The notes under the pieces are model-generated. The model was not told the DNA's origin and made no database searches. It was given only the letters and a program-made list of their open reading frames with translations. This document shows, one piece after another, positions 25,901 to 37,559 of a stretch of DNA of 64,000 bases (position 1 is its first letter; each line of letters starts with the position of its first letter). The DNA is from Candolleomyces eurysporus (lineage: Eukaryota > Basidiomycota > Agaricomycetes > Agaricales > Psathyrellaceae). The DNA is taken from assembly GCA_027579435.1 (NCBI GenBank), contig JANBPK010000808.1, forward strand, positions 310,001 through 374,000, given 5' to 3'. A program made the position numbers and the translations under genes.

Positions 25901-27772
25901 ATCTTACCCCTTCATACAGAGCAAGAGGAGGAGCGTATAACCAGAAAGAAGAATGTCCTCGCATGCGAGTTCGGGAGGTACAAGTATTTTGGGATCGAGA
26001 GCTTCCCGTGGCACAAGGCTGGGAGGAGGGAGAGCAAGCAGTTGGCGGCGACATCGATTTCGAGCTTCAAGTTTTTGGAGTGCAAGGTTGTTCCGGAACA
26101 GCCTTTGCTCAGGATCCGAAGGACGACAGTCACCCATGGAGCGCTCATGCTTTACGATGGGGAAAGGTGTGTGCCGTTGCATGGTACAGAGTGGATCAAT
26201 CTTTTGCTGATAACTGGGGCGGTAGGACGACGATTCGGTTAACTATTGAGAATATCTCTGCGCACCCGATCGATTTTCTGCGGCTAGCGTTTGATGATTC
26301 GACCATCGCGCCTGCACAGCAGGCACTCGCCGAAGGCAATCTCTCCGTCTTTGATACCTACGAGTCGGAACACAGGCTGATCAACTCGCCTGTCTTTTCA
26401 TGGGACTCGGACGAAGCAAAGGTTATTGCACCCAACCAGAACCTGACTTTGTCGGTCAATTGCTTTGGGAAAGTTGGCTGGTAAGTTTAAAGTTCTCACC
26501 ACGGCGTCTGGCTGTTATTGACGTACGAATACCAGTACGAGTGGCACAGTCCATATATCGTATTCGTACACTGATCGCAAGGAATCTGAAGAGTCTGGGG
26601 TGTTCTACGTTCGGCAGGTCTCGTATCCCCTCTCCGTGACCGTTTACCACATGCTAGAATGCCATGCTATGGACATTCTTCCGTTCCCTTCATACGTCGG
26701 CAACACCGATTTCCACCAGCAACTTCAGACTGGGAAGCGGAAAGACCTAGTGTTGGACGAGAACTGGGGGTGGTGTCTCTTTAGTGTTGAAGTGAGGAAT
26801 GCGTATGGGCTCCCGTTCGACATCACGTTCTCCCGTGTAGACGATGGTGTGTAGGCTTTATTAGTGGCTTTCTGGTGGTTTGTGCTTACCTCGAGAGATG
26901 ATGCAGATGAGGAGGTGGCCGCTACGTCCACCACTATCCCTCCCGGCTCCATGTCACGGTAGGCGACTATCGTCTCTTCATGTTGCGTCAGATACTCAAG
27001 CAAGGTTTTAAGGATTATTATCCCTATCCGGAAGATGATCTTGCCAGAGGATCTCATCACGAAACCAATACCTACTCTGTCTGACCGGCAGTTTGTGGTC
27101 GCAAAGTCTGACTTGACTGCTGCAGAGCAGAAAGTCCAACAAGAACTATTTTGGTATCGAGAAGAGCTCTTCAAGTGTATTCGAGGTCAATGGCAAGAGG
27201 TGGGCCNTTTTTTTTCCTAAACGAAATGCTCCTTTGCTCAAAAGATGATTAGACGGGCGGTGTTCGCTCAGGGGAACTTTCTCTACGCGACCAACGGATG
27301 ACATTGCACATGCTCGAGACGCTGCGGCTCGAAGCTGCGCAGGTCGAGTTGACGTTGACGACANGGGGGTGGTGACTCTGCGGAACCGATTCCAAAGGCG
27401 GGAGGGCGGTACACGCCCGCAGTAAATCAGTTCGTGGCGCTGCGCGCCAGAGTGCAGAATCTGACAGGTATGTTTGTATTCAGTCCTTTGTTTGTCGGCA
27501 CTACTGAGCCATTTTGACTTGCAGAATCGCCGGTGGTGTTTATGATGGATCTGGAGCTTGATCCCATCGAGTCGATCGTCTATGAGGGCATCCTGACCGA
27601 CATCGCTCTGGGACGACTGGAACCTGGACAGGTACACGAGTTTTCTGTCGGTGTTTGCTTCCTCGCTACCGGGAGGTTTGAGATTTCAGCCCAAGTTCGG
27701 CCGTTTGGAGTTCCGCATCTCGAGGCTAGAGTTGCCCGGACATCGATCGTAGCGTCTCTTGTAGACATTTAG
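22984..27772 (+). CDS. TRS120: TRAPP II subunit Trs120 / TRAPPC9
   Basis: Large subunit of the TRAPP II tethering complex, which acts as exchange factor for Golgi Rab11-type GTPases. The N-terminus DTHAFASLAQVQILLHPVG and SFEKYASEIRSFESIRLADIP is diagnostic. Later blocks include VIGVASCAHSD, EYLNSGL, LGRLYKMFGDFCLLAGR, the FVLQNPYIF-like region written as VTLQNPYIFDLEIQHL near 25640, and C-terminal Ig-like repeats ending ARVARTSIVASLVDI. About 1,250-1,350 aa from roughly a dozen or more exons. Start at 22984 gives the usual MxxxAFASLA beginning; an in-frame ATG at 22939 is possible. Two N bases occur, at 27207 (intron) and 27364 (exon, frame kept). Confidence 0.93.
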
Positions 27773-27917
27773 TTAGTTAGGGCTCTTGTTTTGGCTGTTG
27801 CTTGAAATTCTATCCATTTCGTGTCCATGGGCGAGGTAAATAACAACAACGGTGGTGAAAGCAGTACACAGGAAGAAATTTGTGGAACCGTATTAAAAGT
27901 ACAAGGAGGTTAGCTGG

Positions 27918-28476
27918 TTAGTCGTAGTCGGAATCTTCCTGACTGAAGACTGCGGAGTACGCTTGAATGGTTCCGTAGACGAGTCTGCGGAGTGGTTGTT
28001 TAGAGGGTGCACGGTGCAGTTGAGGAATCGCAGACTCACCCTCCTCCAGCTATGGACATGATACAAGCCTTCCCGGCGATAACACCTGCATGCGCGAGTA
28101 CAATGGGCAGTGCGAAGCCTGTTACGACGACAATGGAGGTGAGGAAGCGCCCAAAGTCGACCGCTGGGGAACTGGAGTCGTATGACGAGCCAAACTCGTC
28201 GTTCCCGCAATGAGAGAAGACGGCATTAGGAAGGGGTGCGAGGACGAAGGTGAGAGCTGAAAATATCTCAAGTTAGACCAACATGACCGGATATTGGAGC
28301 GATGGAGGCGACGGACCAACGAGGAGCGGCAGCCAGTTCTGCCATAAGGCGCAGGACAGGATGATGAGGAGGAAACCGAGAGCAAGAACAAAAGAAAGCA
28401 AAATAACGGCTGGTAGAGCGTTAGCCCACTGCACAAGCCTGTCAATGAACCACCTACTTCGGAGGCCAGCTGCCAT
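27918..28476 (-). CDS. VPS55: Vps55 / LEPROT-family endosomal membrane protein
   Basis: Four-helix membrane protein acting with Vps68 in late endosome-to-vacuole sorting; animal relatives are endospanins (LEPROT). Exons 28458-28476, 28317-28409, 28040-28256 and 27918-27984 give 131 aa with consistent phases. After splicing the start reads MAAGLRTVILLSFVLALGF, then LSCALWQNWLPLLV, LTFVLAPLPNAVF, a C-terminal helix pair (SIVVVTGFALPIVLAHAGVI) and an acidic tail ending QEDSDYD. All are family hallmarks. The first intron is 48 bp and in frame, so an unspliced reading wrongly inserts 16 residues. Convergent with TRS120; the stops are only about 145 bp apart. Confidence 0.92.
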
Positions 28477-28619
28477 TATCGTCGTGGACTTCTACACAAC
28501 CATCATCACAGCCGGGGCGTAGTCCACTCTCTTACATAACCTTTTCTCACGATTAAAGTCCAAATTAAATTAAAATTAGCCAAGATTTACACTGAACACT
28601 AGCAAGAGACACTCTATCC

Positions 28620-31600
28620 TCAGGCTCGACGAAACCGCGTCGATACATTCCTCCGTCTCGACTCCACCAAAGTCTCCGGCCGAATCTCTTTCTCCTCCAC
28701 CTTCACCGGGAAGGACATCGGAGGCGTGCTACCCAGCGATCGTTTCGCAGGCGGGACTATCTGAGGCTGCTCTACCACTGCCGGAGCACAATTCTCTGGC
28801 TCTTCACTAACTCGCGATTCCGTTGACCGCCTAGGCTGACTGCTTTCGGCTTCCTCTTGACGTTTCCCAGTCCCAAAGAGGTCTTCTCGACCCTTTGCCA
28901 GCTCCCAGTGATCGACATATTTCCACTGTCGCTTCTGGGGAGTATCGCCTGTCCGCACGTCCTCGCGCGTCCCTTTGTCCAATAGTGCGACCGCTGTGTC
29001 CTGGACGCTTGTCAGCCCGCGTACAGCATTATCGCCATAGTCGGTCGTCAAGGTTTGTAGGTCGGTTATCTAGAAAACACCATATCAATGCACGGGCCAT
29101 ACGTATATGAGATGAAGACATACGCTAGTCGAGATGGAAGCTGACAGGGTCTGAATTTCCTGAGATGTTGAAGCAAGCGCAGACCGCACGTAGGTGTTTG
29201 TAGACTCCACGCCGTTCTGGATACTCGATGTTGTTTCCAGTCTGGCCCGCTTGAGCCTTGAGCGCTCCTCCAGGCCTGTTCAAACGTGAGTTGCATGGAA
29301 TGTGTACGGCAACGAGAGGGCTTACCATGTTGATAAACGTCGTACAAGTCTTGGTGAACTCCCCGCGCCGACGACGAGCATGCTTCCGCTTGCTCTTGCA
29401 CTGTCGCGCTGAGGCCTCCGATCGCCGTTTCCATAGCGTGGGTGGTGTCTTCGATGGTCTGCAAGACACAGTTAACGAACAGTCAAATTTAGCGGTCATA
29501 GTTGCACATACTTTTGAGAACTCCTCCCGCTTCCTCTTGTTCTCCCGTACACCCTGTTGCAGTGTTCCATCGAATGCTTCGATGCGGGCCCCAGCTGCGT
29601 CACAAGTCTTTGCGTGCTTGGCGGTTTCAGCTTTCGTCACATTGGCCAAGCTGTCATTCTCTCGCTGGAACTCCTTAGCAGCGGACTTGAGAGACTCATC
29701 ACGTTCCTGTAGGAATGTATCGAGGAGGCCTGTGACTCGTTGAACCAAATCGTCTTTCGCCGCGTTCGCCCTATTCCGCTCGTTTGCAACCATCTGGTTC
29801 AGCATTTGATTTTGCTTCTTCAACCGGGCGATCTCCGACGCAGCTTGGCTATCGGAATACTCCTTCATCTCAGCCAAGAGTTGACGCTGCTCTTGCACAA
29901 AGTTCTTCGCTTGACGGACGATATTGTCGAGGGCCGCTTGCAAAGAGTCGACAGCCTTCCCGATATCTGCGTTCTGCTGCGTCACCGTGGCACTCGCTTC
30001 CCTACAGGACCGTTGAACGGTTTCCTTGACTCCCTCGCCCCAATTCGCCAGTTCCTCCTCAAACGCGGAATGTGCACTCTCAAGTTCTTCTTGGAGCCCG
30101 TCAAACAGCTTGTCCTCTGCCTCGTCTCCTGCCACCAGACCTTGGAATTGCTGGCGGAAGGACTGCAACTGATTGTCGAGTTGGCTAGAAACCACTGATA
30201 TCTGTTCGGCTTGCGTCGTGCTAAAGTTGGCTGCCTGTGATCCTATAGCATTCTGTAGATCTCCTGCCGCTTGAATGTAATGTTCAACCGAATCAGAGAT
30301 TGCCTTGGACGAAGAGGCAAGTTGCTTTCCGTGCTTGTTAACAGCGCGATTGTTGGATGACAGAGTACCGGATTTACGTTCTGTTATAATGCGTTAGAAA
30401 GTATCGCANGGGGGGACGCGAAAGAACTTACCGAGTTTGGCATGCAGCCCTTCAATATGCCGGGTACTCTGAACGAGCGTGGTCTTGAGCTCAGTCGCAA
30501 CACCGTCGAGGTTCTTCTCAGAGTCCTGATACGCCTTCCGGACAACCTCTTCTTCCCTCAACGTCTGCGTAGTCTGCTTCAGGTGTTGCTCCTTCTGGTC
30601 CAGCGTTTGCTTCGTCTGCTCCAAGCGGTCCTTTGTTTCCTTCAATTCACCATCCCGCTTCATAAGCAAAGCGATACTTTGCTCAAACTCTTCGCGAACA
30701 GTTCGTAGCTGGCTTTCCAGGATATCGACCTGCTTCTTCGCTTCCATCATCTCCGTCTTTTGCATCTCTTGCTCTGCTGAAAGCTGCTTCCAGGTCTCCT
30801 CGGAGAAGAATATACCATTCTTCTCTCGAGCAGCCAGAAGGTCGGCTTTGAGGCGGTCAATTTCGGTGACGTACTCCTTGAGCAACGCGTTTCGAGTCAT
30901 TCGCTGGTTGACCTCTGGTTTGTTGCGGATCGACTTTGCCCGTAGAGCGTAGTCCAGAGTCGAGAGTGTCTCTTCAAAGTTGGAGCGGGCGGGTGAGACG
31001 GTTGCGACGATGCAGGTTTTGGTTCGTCCGCCCAGAGAGTCTTGTAGAAGGCGAGTAAGTTTCGATTCCCTGCAATACGAGGTTAACTTTTTCTTTTCTG
31101 GGTAGATGCGTTTGAGTCTACTTACCGATAGGGAACGTGCTGGGCTCGGTCAACGAGGGCGTTGATGACTCTGCCGAGGGTGAGGAGACTCTGGTTGATC
31201 ATCCCGGCCTCTCGTGCCCTCTTGTTCTCCGCACCAGACCGGCCTATATTTTCTGACCCTGCCAAGTCGACAAGGTGCAGCTTCCCAATCTTTAAAAGAT
31301 CCTCGCCGAAAGAGCTATCTTTGATATGCACAGTAATGGAGAACACGGAGTGGGATCGACTGGAGTGCTCGTTGAAGTTGGTCGCACCTATCTGTCTCCG
31401 CTCGCTTCCCTTGACCAAGAGAGCCAGGGCGTGCTTGGAGTCTTTGACAGCGATTTCTTCAAGCCCCTGGATGAAGACGCCTCGTTTCCCAGCATCGTCG
31501 AACATCTTCAGGCCATTGTCCGCCCCTTTGTCCTTGGAACCATGTCCCATTGGTTGGGTCGAGCCATTAGGAGCTGAGAGATCGTTGGCGAGTAGGTCAC

Positions 31601-32307
31601 GAAGCTCTTCGTTGTAGAGTTCGACAAACGAGATTTTTACGCTAAAATCCGAGCCTGACTTCTCGAGTTGGTGGAAGAGGCGGAAGAGGGCGCGAGGGAT
31701 CATGCCAGCATGTGCTGAGGGGTTGCCCATTGGTGATGGATTGAGATCTCCTTGCATGGTATATCTAGTTACAGATAAATAGAGTTGATAAAGTTTCAAC
31801 AATAGGAAAGAAAGAAAGACCTTACGTTTTTCCAGTACCCGTTTGGCCATACGCGAACAGCGTGCAATTATACCCCTGAGTAACTTGTTCCAACATTGGG
31901 CTGACTACGTCGTGGTATATCATAGCTTGATCTGCTTCTGGACCAAAGACAAGGTCGAAAGGGTAGGTTCGTGTGGATGGAGGGGTTACGACTCCAAGGC
32001 TTGATACTGCTGCACTTGTTTCGATAGATATTTCCTTGGCCTTTGCGCCAACCGACGTAACGATAATGGGGGAGTTCTCTTGGATCTCTCGTTCTGATCT
32101 TCTTCTACACCGGATAACTACTTGAATGTTGGTACCTCCTTCTTCTTTCTTAGAGGACGAGGAGGAATCGCNGAGCTCGGAATTGGGATCGGGGGTCGAC
32201 TGAGCTACGGGTTTGTTGCCCATGACTGAGCGAGATCGAGGCAGAGCCTGAGTCGGTGGCATTGGGTTCGTCCGCGAGCGGGACGAGGCTGGACGTCGTG
32301 CGGCCAT
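28620..32307 (-). CDS. Kinesin-5 (BimC/Eg5/Cut7 family)
   Basis: Plus-end mitotic motor that forms bipolar tetramers and slides spindle microtubules apart. The N-terminal motor domain has IQVVIRCR, the P-loop GQTGTGKT, switch [13 protein letters not shown], switch [10 protein letters not shown], and [15 protein letters not shown]. The neck and coiled coil start at [22 protein letters not shown], specific to kinesin-5. The stalk is a long E/Q/K-rich coiled coil. The tail contains [23 protein letters not shown], resembling the BimC box region phosphorylated by Cdk1 in relatives. Stop 28620-28622; start at 32307 ([11 protein letters not shown]). N at 30409 lies in an intron, N at 32172 in a variable N-terminal codon. 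Divergent from ELF1, with MCB-like and CACGTG motifs between them. Confidence 0.95.
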
Positions 32308-32402
32308 TGCAGACGACGGTGAGAACGAGGAGGGCGGAAGGCAAGCGATGGACAACGTTGTTTGGCGTGTCCAAATTTGGACGTACATCGCGTCGTTCAA
32401 CA

Positions 32403-32408
32403 ACGCGT
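32403..32408. promoter_or_regulatory. MCB-like ACGCGT box
   Basis: ACGCGT, the MBF/SBF cell-cycle box of fungi, 96 bp upstream of the kinesin-5 ATG and 78 bp upstream of the ELF1 ATG. The match is seen; cell-cycle control of the kinesin is inferred. Confidence 0.4.
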
Positions 32409-32413
32409 CCAGT

Positions 32414-32419
32414 CACGTG
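32414..32419. promoter_or_regulatory. CACGTG E-box between kinesin-5 and ELF1
   Basis: Palindromic CACGTG, a typical basic helix-loop-helix factor site, in the 178 bp divergent promoter. A single short motif is weak evidence. Confidence 0.3.
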
Positions 32420-32485
32420 TGTCTTTGAGGCTGTCTTGGCGCTGTTGCCTGCGATGCTGAGGTAGGTGGGTTGCCTCTTGACACC

Positions 32486-32913
32486 ATGGGCAAGCGCAAA
32501 AAGTCCTCTAGAAAGCCAGCACCCTCTAGACAGAAGGTGCCTTTGGGTATGTCCTTTGTTCTTGACATGAATATCCCGCTGACTCGGTCTCAAGACACCA
32601 ACTTTACTTGCCTCTTTTGCCACCATGATAATTCAGTAACCGTTCGGATGGACCGTAAGGAGGGTGTAGCTCAGTTGGTTTGCAAAGTCTGCGACCAGAG
32701 ATTCCAGAGCAAAGTGAACCGTGAGTCTCTGTACTGGTATGCTATCGCTTTTCGGCTCAGTCAGCCTCCACAGACCTTACCGAAGCTGTCGACATCTATT
32801 CTGAATGGATCGATGCGGCTGACGCAGCTCAGAAGGAAGACCATGTTCCTCGTCGGCCTGCTGCATCATCGTCGCGCCCTGCTCGAATTGCCGAAGAGAG
32901 CGATGAGGACTGA
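32486..32913 (+). CDS. ELF1: Transcription elongation factor Elf1 (ELOF1)
   Basis: Small zinc-binding elongation factor that rides with RNA polymerase II through chromatin and supports transcription-coupled repair. Exons 32486-32546, 32595-32720 and 32774-32913 give 108 aa. Basic start MGKRKKSSRKP, zinc ribbon CLFC...CKVC (CxxC pairs, about residues 27-52), MDRKEGVAQLVC, HLTEAVDIYSEWIDAAD helix, acidic C-terminus EESDED. Length and motifs match the fungal family. Divergent from kinesin-5 and tandem with kinesin-1. Confidence 0.95.
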
Positions 32914-33294
32914 ATATGACCTCTGGTCCATCTACCATTGGCTTCACATATAGACTCTTGTACTATACTTCGCTGTCGTAATGAATACTATCGATGCTTG
33001 CGTTTGTATCGAGCCAGTCAGTCTTGAAATAGGGGCATCGGAAAATTAAATGAGTGTCTGGTTTGGCCAAAATAGCCGCGTTGTTATGTCTAGCTGTGGC
33101 AACACGAGTACGTGATCCAACCCCTCTCCGCTGCCACCGTCTCCTCCACACCCTCCCCTTCGTTCCATATACCCATCGGCCTTTCTATCACCATCTGAAC
33201 ACCTGAAGATACCTGATTTCTCGACCCCTGCCCCTATATCAGGCACCATCCGCTCAGTTGCTACTGCCTGGGGCTGAACCTCCATCCCTCCACG

Positions 33295-36200
33295 ATGGCC
33301 AGTTCAACGAACATCAAGGTAGTATGCAGGTATGTTCAGTTGACATTCTCTGCTAGGACTCCTGCATATACGCCCTCTGCGTAGATTCCGACCCGTTAAC
33401 GCGATTGAGGCCCGGGAGGGCGGAGAAATCGTCGTCTCCTTCTCTGAAAACCTCCAGACCGCCCTCATGAAGTCGGCTGCCCTTTCGACAGGACCAGAGA
33501 AGGATGGCTTCACATTCGATCGAGTGTTTCCTATGGAGACGAAGCAGGCTGAGATCTTTGAATATGGTGTGAAAGAGTGCGTAGTCCATGAGCTTCGACG
33601 TCCTGTTACCGGCTAATATAGACTGTCCTTTCAAGCATCGTGAAAGGTCAGCTCGCAGCACCATAACCCCTTGACTGGACTCCATTGAAACAACTGACTT
33701 AGATGTACTGGACGGCTACAATGGAACCGTGTTTGCATACGGTCAGACGGGTAGTGGAAAGACGTTCACAATGATGGTGCGCAAATCGTAGAGTTGATAT
33801 TTATGCCAGATCCTCATTTACGTCTCAGGGAGCGGATATCGATAACCAAGAACTCAAGGGAATTATCCCCCGAATCACGGAACAAATCTTCCAGTCTATT
33901 GTCGAGAGTGACTCTCATTTGGAATACCTGGTCAAGGTTTCGTACATGGAAATTTACCTTGAGCGGATTCGCGACCTTCTTGCTCGTACGTGGTTGCACC
34001 CTTCGTATCATTTGACACTATCTGACATGATCGGCAGCTCAAAACGACAATCTCCAGGTCCACGAAGAGAAATCGAAGGGTGTATACGTAAAGAATTTGT
34101 CGGACTACTACGTTAGCAGTGCCCAGGAGGTCTATGAAATCATGCGAACCGGTGGTGCTGCACGAGTTGTCACCGCTACCAGTATGTTCGCATCCATACC
34201 CATTTTACGGTTTTCTGACGAATTCTAGACATGAACGCCGAGTCTTCGCGATCCCACTCAATCTTCTTAATCTCCATTCAGCAAAGAAACACGGACACGG
34301 GAGCCCAGAAGACGGGAAACCTTTACCTTGTTGATTTGGCCGGTTCTGAAAAGGTTGGAAAGACGGGGGCTTCGGGTCAGACTCTTGAGGAGGCAAAGAA
34401 GATTAATAAGTCACTGTCTGCCCTTGGTATGGTCATCAATGCCCTTACCGACGGAAAGGTTCGCTACTCTTCCTCATTCCGATTCAAAACTAACAGTTCT
34501 CAAGGCGAAACATATTCCGTACCGTGATTCTAAATTGACGCGTATCCTGCAAGAATCTCTTGGAGGCAACTCAAGAACAACTCTTATTATCAACTGCTCG
34601 CCGTCATCTTACAATGAAGCTGAAACGCTTTCCACGCTTCGATTCGGTATCCGTGCGAAGTCCATCAAGAACAGTGCTCGTGTCAACCAAGAACTATCGC
34701 CCTTGGAACTCAAGTCTCTGTTGGGGAAGGCTCAATTGGCGAACAGCAACTTCACCAAATATATCGCTGCTCTCGAAGCCGAGATTGCCATCTGGCGGTC
34801 AGGCGGTACCGTCGACGAAAGCGAGTGGGCGGCTCCTGGAAAGCCTGGTGCTCCTGCTCCATCGAAGGATGTGAAGAAACCGTCAGTTACACCTTCACCA
34901 TCGACATCCGCGGCCGCATCACGCAGCATGACTCCAGTCAATCCTGCAATTGAAGGCTTGCGAAGCGATCTGGAAAGCAGGCCACAGACCCCCACGGTCA
35001 TCGGTCTGGACAAGGATGAGCGTGAAGAGTTCCTTCGACGTGAGAACGAGCTCAGCGACTCCCTTGCTGAGAGGGAGAGCGCCCTCGCAACAGCTGATAA
35101 GCTCGTCAAGGAACTTAAGGAGGAGTTGGCGTTCCTTAAGGAGCAGGAGGCTTCCGTCAACAAAGTGAGCTATAGACTTGATCTGCAAATTTCCGTTACT
35201 CATTCTTTCACCCTAGGAAAACCAAACGATGTCCAGCCAGATCAACGAGCTGCGCCTGCAGGTGGAACGTCTCGATTACGACAACAAGGAAGGTCTTATT
35301 ACTGTCGATATCTTGAAAGAGCAGAATCAAGATGTCAAGGGCGAACTCGAAGAGGTTCGCAAGCAATTGGCCGAATTCAAGTCCACGCAGAAGGACCCAT
35401 CAGCAGAGGATAAAGAGAAGAGGAAGCAGGAGAAGATGGCGCTCATGATGGCCAAGTTCGACTCTGTGAGTTCAATCCCATACTACCAGCACTCGTTCTC
35501 CCTTTCCTGACTTTTGGAACAGCAGGGCGCATTCTCCGACAAGGACGAACAATTACGACGGATTCTTGTGAAGTTAGATAGTATAGACTCAGCCGACCCT
35601 CTTACCTCGGAGGACCTCACCAATATCCGAAGACAGCTTTCAGAAGGACAGAGTTTGATGAAGGAAACGGTGGATAGACTTCGGCAATCACAGGAAGAAA
35701 ACGAAATGCTTTCACGACGCAGAGACGAACTAGAGAACCGAATTACGAGTCTGGAGACTGAATATGAGGAGCTTTTGGGTAAGCTGGTTCGCGACGATTT
35801 TTTGCAGTCAATCACTAATGTAATTACAGAGAAAACAATCCAAGACGAAGAGACTAGCAATGTGGACGTTGCCGAAGCTATGGCTGATCTCAAGGTTCGC
35901 GGAAATCTGACCCTAGCTAAATTATCGTGTTCAGAAATCTGACNTTTTTTTCCAGATCAAACTCGAGGCTCAATACAATGCGAAGCGAGAAGCCCAATTA
36001 AACGAGGTGTCCGATCTGAAGCAGCAGCTTGAGTTGAGGAACACAGAGATACGGAACCTCAATGCTTCCATCGATAGCCTCAAGAGTGTGAATGAGGAGC
36101 TGAAGGTAAGCATCCAAACTTCCTTCCGCTTGTCGCTTCCACTGATCTGCTTGCGTAGCGTGCATTCGCCGTGACTTCCGCTGGAATCGAGGGTGGAAAG

Positions 36201-37126
36201 AATCTTGCTGAGAGTGCCCAAGATCTCGAGCGGACTCGCAAGGCAATCAACATTCAGTTGGCGGAATTCGACGGCGTGAAGAAGTCGCTTATGCGCGATT
36301 TGCAAAATCGTTGCGAGAAGGTGCGTAAAACGGCAACCATTCCACGTCAAACTAATATCCAATTTGATAATAGGTCGTCGAGTTGGAAATTCAGCTCGAC
36401 GAAATCAAGGAACAATACAACAACGTTATTCGCAACAGCAACAGCAAAGCTCAACAGAAGAAGATGGCGTTCTTAGAGCGCAACTTGGAGCAGTTGACGT
36501 TGGTCCAGAAGCAGGTAAATATTTTTCATCCCTGGAGACAATGTGACCCTCACCCCTTGTGCAGCTTGTCGACCAAAATTCTGCGCTGAAGAAGGAGGCT
36601 GGGATCGCGGAGCGTAAATTGTTGGCTCGCAACGAGAGAATCCAGAATCTGGAGGCTTTGCTTCAGGATGCCGATCGACGACTATCAATCCAAAACCAGA
36701 AGTTCGAGGCGCAGCTTCAGGCCGTTAAAGAGCGGCTTGATCAAGCGAGAGGTCGGTCATACATCGATTCGCTGGAGAAGCCTTTTGATTGACTTTGGGT
36801 CTATAGCTTCGAAAGCAGCCACAACGTCGTCATTGAGCTTTGGCCGAATTGCGAAGCCTTTGCGAGGCGGAGGGGGCAGTACTCCCGCGACAAATCCAAC
36901 CCCGTCCACTGGTGGACCATCCGCCAATCCTCTGGCAAGGCTCCAGAACGAAGAAGCAGGGTCAGTGTTCCGTTATCATATGATGTTTCGGGCGCTAATT
37001 GAATTACCAATATGACATATATATCGCCATTAGACAAGGTAAGTTCCCGTCGATTCTTCTGATCCTGATGTTCACGCCACCTGTTTTGCAGCGAAACGGG
37101 CTTCCTGGTTCTTCAACCCTCGGTAG
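33295..37126 (+). CDS. Kinesin-1 heavy chain
   Basis: Conventional kinesin that moves vesicles and organelles along hyphal microtubules. Starts [17 protein letters not shown]. Motor motifs: [12 protein letters not shown]-loop, [24 protein letters not shown] switch [15 protein letters not shown] switch [31 protein letters not shown]. The neck and stalk are coiled coil with a proline/serine hinge (about 34850-34990). The C-terminal globular end holds [13 protein letters not shown], the auto-inhibitory IAK motif, followed by a G/P/S-rich tail. The end is reached through a 5 bp exon (37034-37038) into [10 protein letters not shown], stop 37124-37126; a closing SWFF-type sequence is common in fungal kinesin-1. 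N at 35944 lies in an intron. Confidence 0.95.
37034..37038 (+). other. 5 bp microexon of the kinesin-1 gene
   Basis: ACAAG flanked by a TTAG acceptor and a GTAAGT donor. Joining it between the exon ending 36960 (phase 2) and the exon starting 37092 restores the reading frame into the conserved KRASWFF tail. Inferred from frame and splice sites. Confidence 0.55.
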
Positions 37127-37559
37127 AATCTATGACTATGACCTGCAGCTTCGTAATGTTTTCTGTGCAGCTTTGTACTATCCTTGCTTATTTATCATCG
37201 TCTACTTTTTCGACAATCGCTATCGTCCAAAGCCCCACATCTCACTTGAAGCTCCGGAATTCAGGGTCGCCGGTCGTAATGAAGGTCAAAAGACGTAAGT
37301 GTTCACGGAGCTTCTGAATTCGGTTAGATTATGAGTCTGTTTTCTCGCCTGTGGTGTCCCGGAATACTTCTTTTTTGTCTCACGGTGGACCAGTAGCTCT
37401 GTTTCGCTCCGCATCGCGAATTCAACGGACCTNAAAAAAAGGGGTATTGAAGCTTCCAAATTCAGTGACGGGGCAGTCAAATAGGTGATTTGACAAACTG
37501 ACATCAGACAGTGACGATCGCTATCCGCCTCCTCGAATTCTCATCTTCACGCATCGAGC
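37127..37559. other. Intergenic, 433 bp
   Basis: Between the kinesin-1 stop and the doubtful gene starting at 37560. Contains the kinesin 3' end and an N at 37433 beside an A run. No gene or repeat seen. Confidence 0.5.

Noticed and set aside
29258..29743. 161-codon plus-strand frame across the kinesin-5 stalk
   Set aside because: Antisense shadow of the coiled coil.
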